A program made the translations under genes and the position numbers. Source: Sweltsa coloradensis (lineage: Eukaryota; Arthropoda; Insecta; Plecoptera; Chloroperlidae). Taken from it: a stretch of DNA of 64,000 nt. The stretch lies in assembly GCA_024449915.1 (NCBI GenBank), contig JAMZAV010000302.1, forward strand, positions 868,001 to 932,000, given 5' to 3'. The notes under the pieces were generated by a model. The model did not search any database. It was given only the letters and a program-made list of their open reading frames with translations, and had not been told where the DNA came from. Position 1 is the stretch's first letter, and the number at the start of each line of letters is the position of its first letter. This document shows, in pieces, positions 61,111 to 64,000 of this stretch.

Positions 61111-61239
61111 AAATAGTTTAACCACTTGTCGTTTAACTCAACCATGAAAACAACTTCCCCGTTGTTATTATTAATATTATTATTAATTCTCTATTTGCAA
61201 CGGATAATGCAATCCACTAGTGCAAATTTAATAGAGAAG

Positions 61240-61540
61240 GGAGGAGGGAAAACCGGGTACTGGCACGTAGTCTACTCCTTTCGAAAAGTACCAAGGGGAC
61301 CAACGGCTTTACGTCCCATCCGAAAGGACGGTGTAATCTTTACAGTCATATAGCTTCCTCCACTTAATGCCGAGCAGACGTCGAGGAGAACGAAGCCGTT
61401 GCAGTAGCTCTCGAACCGTCCATCTGCTCTAACCAACGGTATTAGTGTGTTTCAGGGCAGAGCGTTCACCCACTCTACCCCTGACCACGCCCGAGGTTTC
61501 TTATCTTCTGTGTTCGAGTGGGAACCGGCTAAGCGACCGC
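61240..61540. repeat. GC-balanced tail after family F, tRNA-like on the minus strand
   Basis: It contains GGCTTTACGTCCCATCCGAA then AGGACGG, and at 61455-61495 a minus-strand stretch CGTGGTCAGGGGTAGAGTGG then GTGAACGC that resembles a tRNA D-arm with box A. Antisense tRNA-like sequence also follows the family F copy at 19341, so both could be retroposons of one design. The box B is too degenerate to be sure. Confidence 0.3.
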
Positions 61541-62044
61541 GGCTAAACCGCTGGTTTTACTAAACAACAAACAAAACTTATATTTATGAAACATTATAAA
61601 CATAAATACTTTTAAATTGACATTTAGATTTGTGCTCGGTGCTTGAAGTTTAAGGTCAATATGGTTTATATTATTACATGGAAGCGTGCTTGTTTAAGAG
61701 CAGGCACATAGTAGACTAACATTATTAGCAACAATTAGCGTCGAGATTGACATTGATGAGATTTGCAAACTTGAAGCAACGCTGTAACCATATGACGTCA
61801 TGTGAGTAATTTGACAGAAACAATGTTATTAAATCTAACTAAGTGGATATTAACGTTAAGCTGAACGTTCACTTCGTATGCGGATTATGCGACGCGATTC
61901 TGACGTAGACAAGATGCAGACGTAATTGCCAGGTAATATTACTAATATCATATACTATATATAACACAATTAATAGTATGCATACGAAACTACCGTTCTT
62001 TAATGGTCAGTGCATTCCATACTATCTCTAATAATAGGCACATT

Positions 62045-62580
62045 CATATGCGGTGAAAAATGCACAAACCGGGGAAAAAATAGTAAAAAAATCAAACCAA
62101 TTGCATTGCATTTAAAAAATCAAAAACTAAATAATAAACAACTTAGCCAAAGTCGGCGAAAATCGGACTCGGGAAAAATGGCGTATTAATTCTACACTTT
62201 TACGGCTGTATTAAAATATTGACTCTCCCTTCATAGATACAAATTATTGTTACATTCCTTTATTATTTCTGACGAACTTTCCTTTGACTTTCCTCTAACT
62301 TTCGATCGTCACTTCCGGCTGTATTTGGTCTTATTTAAAAAGAAATGTCATCAGGAATAATAAAGGAGAGTCACAAAATTTTATATCTATAGAGGGAATC
62401 AATTTTTCAAAAGTTAGCTGTAAAAAAGTAGAATGAAGACGCCATTTTAAAATGCGTCTTTCCCCTAATCCGATTTTGCCGACTTTGGCTAGGTTATTTT
62501 TTATTTAATTGTTTACAGAATGCAATTTGTTTCATCTTTGTACTATTTTTTCTTGGTCAAACCATATATCTGTGATTAAA
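62045..62580. mobile_element. Large palindromic element, about 500-530 bp
   Basis: The two halves are inverted copies over at least 220 bp each, meeting near 62310. Matching blocks from outside in: GAAAAAATAGTA, ATTGCATT, TAGCCAAAGTCGGC, AAAATCGGA, AAATGGCGT, ATTCTAC.CTTTTAC, TTGA.TC(c)CTC.ATAG, then CCTTTATTATT. Identity is moderate, with indels, so it is an old hairpin element or an inverted duplication. No target duplication was found and no protein is encoded. Confidence 0.82.
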
Positions 62581-62971
62581 GTTGTTGTGAAGGTTTGGAC
62601 CTAAGTAAAAGAAATAACCTAAAATATTGTAAATATGATACAATACAAATATACAAAGCCGTTAAACCTTATCAGAACTGTATCAGAGTGGTAAAAATGC
62701 AAACAATTTTTGCTTTGTAACTAATGCCCGGTGCTAGTGAGAAATTCTAAAACAACACGAGAATGAAATTCTTCATAAATATCATATTATAACTCGGTGC
62801 CGTAATAGATATTAAAGAGAGCAATTACATGTTGTCTAGCTCAACAGAAAAATTATGATCGTTTTCCCCTGAAATGAAACTATAAATGAAAGAATTCGGA
62901 GCGTTTAAGGTTCACTGCTATCTTTGGGTCAGTTGCTGTTTCACTCTTTGGCAAACACAAAGTTTTAATTG
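62581..62971. other. No identifiable feature
   Basis: AT-rich spacer between the palindrome and the next CTAGG-clan copy. Confidence 0.4.
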
Positions 62972-63738
62972 TTGGATGAGCGTAGCGAGCGAAGCGAAGA
63001 TTCCATTCTACTACACTGGAGAAAAAAATCCGGAATGTTTTTTTTCTTTCTTTCTTTTTTTTTGTATTTTTGTGTGTCTGTGAACACGATTCCGGCTAAA
63101 CCGATACTCCGATTACGATGAAATTTTATGGAGACCTTCGAAATCTCTGAACTTAGAACTGCACCGTACGAAAAATCAATCAAAAAATATTTCTCATGAA
63201 AATCGCAATTTTACGATTTTTTTTCGTTTTTCTTGTTTTTTTCCGTTTGTATTTTTGTGTGTTTGTTAAAACACGATTCCGGCTAAACCGATACTCCAAT
63301 TGCGATGATATTTTCTGGAGACCTTTGAAATCTTTGAACTTAGACCTGCCACGTTTTTGGGTACAATCGAAGAAATATTTCTCATGAATATCTTACTTTT
63401 ACGATTTTGAGTGCGATATTTTCGTGACATTTGGGCCGATTCTGACCAAACGGGTGGGGCTACAACGTCCATATTTACATGGACATTAAAATAATGGTGA
63501 TGTGGTGAATGGTGAAAGAAAAAGTTGAAAAAAATAGCCAGAATCCATAGAAATAAAGGTTTTAATATGAGTTTTTTCGAGGTTTATAATAACAATTAAC
63601 AAGTAACAATAGAAACTTGACAACAATCACCTACAATGCATTCACAAAGCACTTGCAAAGTAAAAGTGGTCCCACGCAAACTTAAAATTTACAAAAACGC
63701 TCATCCATCAACGCGGCGGGACTTTAGCGTTTTCCTAG
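62972..63738 (-). mobile_element. CTAGG-clan element, chimeric interior
   Basis: On the minus strand it begins CTAGGAAAACGCTAAAGTCC at 63738 with GCGTTGATGGATGAGC. It ends CGCTTCGCTCGCTACGCTC and CATCCAA at 62972. The 5' half carries the second interior type (as at 26940), while the 3' part is of the 23609 type. The block with CACGATTCCGGCTAAACC occurs twice (about 63086 and 63273, roughly 185 bp apart), once in each type. That suggests recombination or template switching between the two interiors. Confidence 0.88.
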
Positions 63739-63916
63739 TTTAAGATGTAAGTTTAACTTGTCTCTTTAATTTTAAGGACCCATTTTTTAAAGACGTAAGC
63801 GTAGTTTTACGCAAATATTATTTTTCTGAGGTCACATTTATGTCAAATTGTACACATGTACGGTATTCAATGAAGATGAAGTTATAAGAAAGTTTCCTTA
63901 TTGGCACATTTTTGTT

Positions 63917-63985
63917 TTTGGTCTAGTGGTTACGGCGTCCGCCGGGCAAGCGGGATTCCCCCACGGATTCATTCCTCGATCGTGA
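63917..63985 (+). repeat. tRNA-like sequence near the window end
   Basis: TGGTCTAGTGGTTACGGCGT matches the D-arm and box A of Glu/Gly/Asp-type tRNAs. The expected box B reads GGATTCATTCCTCG, which departs from GGTTCGANTCC. A SINE head or tRNA pseudogene is more likely than a working gene. The downstream part is cut by the window end. Confidence 0.4.
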
Positions 63986-64000
63986 TGGATTTTTAAATTA

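Overview
The window looks like AT-rich intergenic DNA from an animal nuclear genome, most likely an arthropod and probably an insect. This rests on the repeat content: one Jockey-like and one R2/RLE-type non-LTR retrotransposon, many short foldback DNA elements, tRNA-like retroposon pieces, simple repeats, and no open reading frame beyond about 300 codons. I see no bacterial gene organisation and no convincing host exon. Nearly all open frames of 60-100 codons lie in AT-rich or repeat DNA and look accidental. I cannot name the species.

The dominant structure is a clan of nonautonomous elements with at least ten copies or fragments, at about 5.3-6.0, 8.8-9.2, 18.7-19.3, 21.4-22.8 (two, one nested in the other), 23.6-24.2, 26.1-26.9, 26.9-27.4, 39.5-40.0, 51.4-51.8 and 63.0-63.7 kb. 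One end reads CTAGGaAAACGC...GTTGTT followed by a pairing word. The other end is the reverse complement of that word. The word differs between subfamilies (TTGGATGAGCG, TTGAGCGAGC, GTTAAACGAG), but its partner at the far end changes to match. Some copies carry about 160-bp internal tandem units. The nested copy shows both ends and no obvious target duplication. This layout resembles Helitron2/Helentron-derived elements, but no helicase or transposase is present to prove it.

Other mobile DNA: a 156-bp Harbinger-like MITE (3.6 kb), a hAT MITE with a perfect 8-bp target duplication (41.2 kb) and a second partial copy (47.8 kb), large palindromic elements at 20.0 and 62.0 kb, a small inverted-repeat element at 59.5 kb, a tRNA-sized sequence inside inverted repeats (14.3 kb), and paired diverged repeats at 29.6/48.1 kb and 38.6/55.7 kb. 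A fourth dispersed family (7.4, 19.3, 45.0, 60.9 kb) is sometimes followed by antisense tRNA-like tails.

Retrotransposons: a broken Jockey-type reverse transcriptase lies on the plus strand at 31.1-32.3 kb. A broken RLE-clade element (reverse transcriptase, CCHC-like knuckle, restriction-like endonuclease) lies on the minus strand at 33.5-36.2 kb. The 3' end of the same RLE family recurs at 9.25-9.67 kb, split by a 136-bp insertion with a 17-bp target duplication.

A 16-bp word, GGTGGAGGTGCCGGGT, occurs five times exactly and three times with one or two changes. It includes a three-unit tandem at 43.65 kb and sits at the end of one of the paired repeats. Long stretches between these features (3.8-4.8, 9.7-14.2, 14.4-18.6, 27.4-29.6, 36.2-38.6, 45.1-47.8, 53.9-59.5 kb) hold nothing I can identify.
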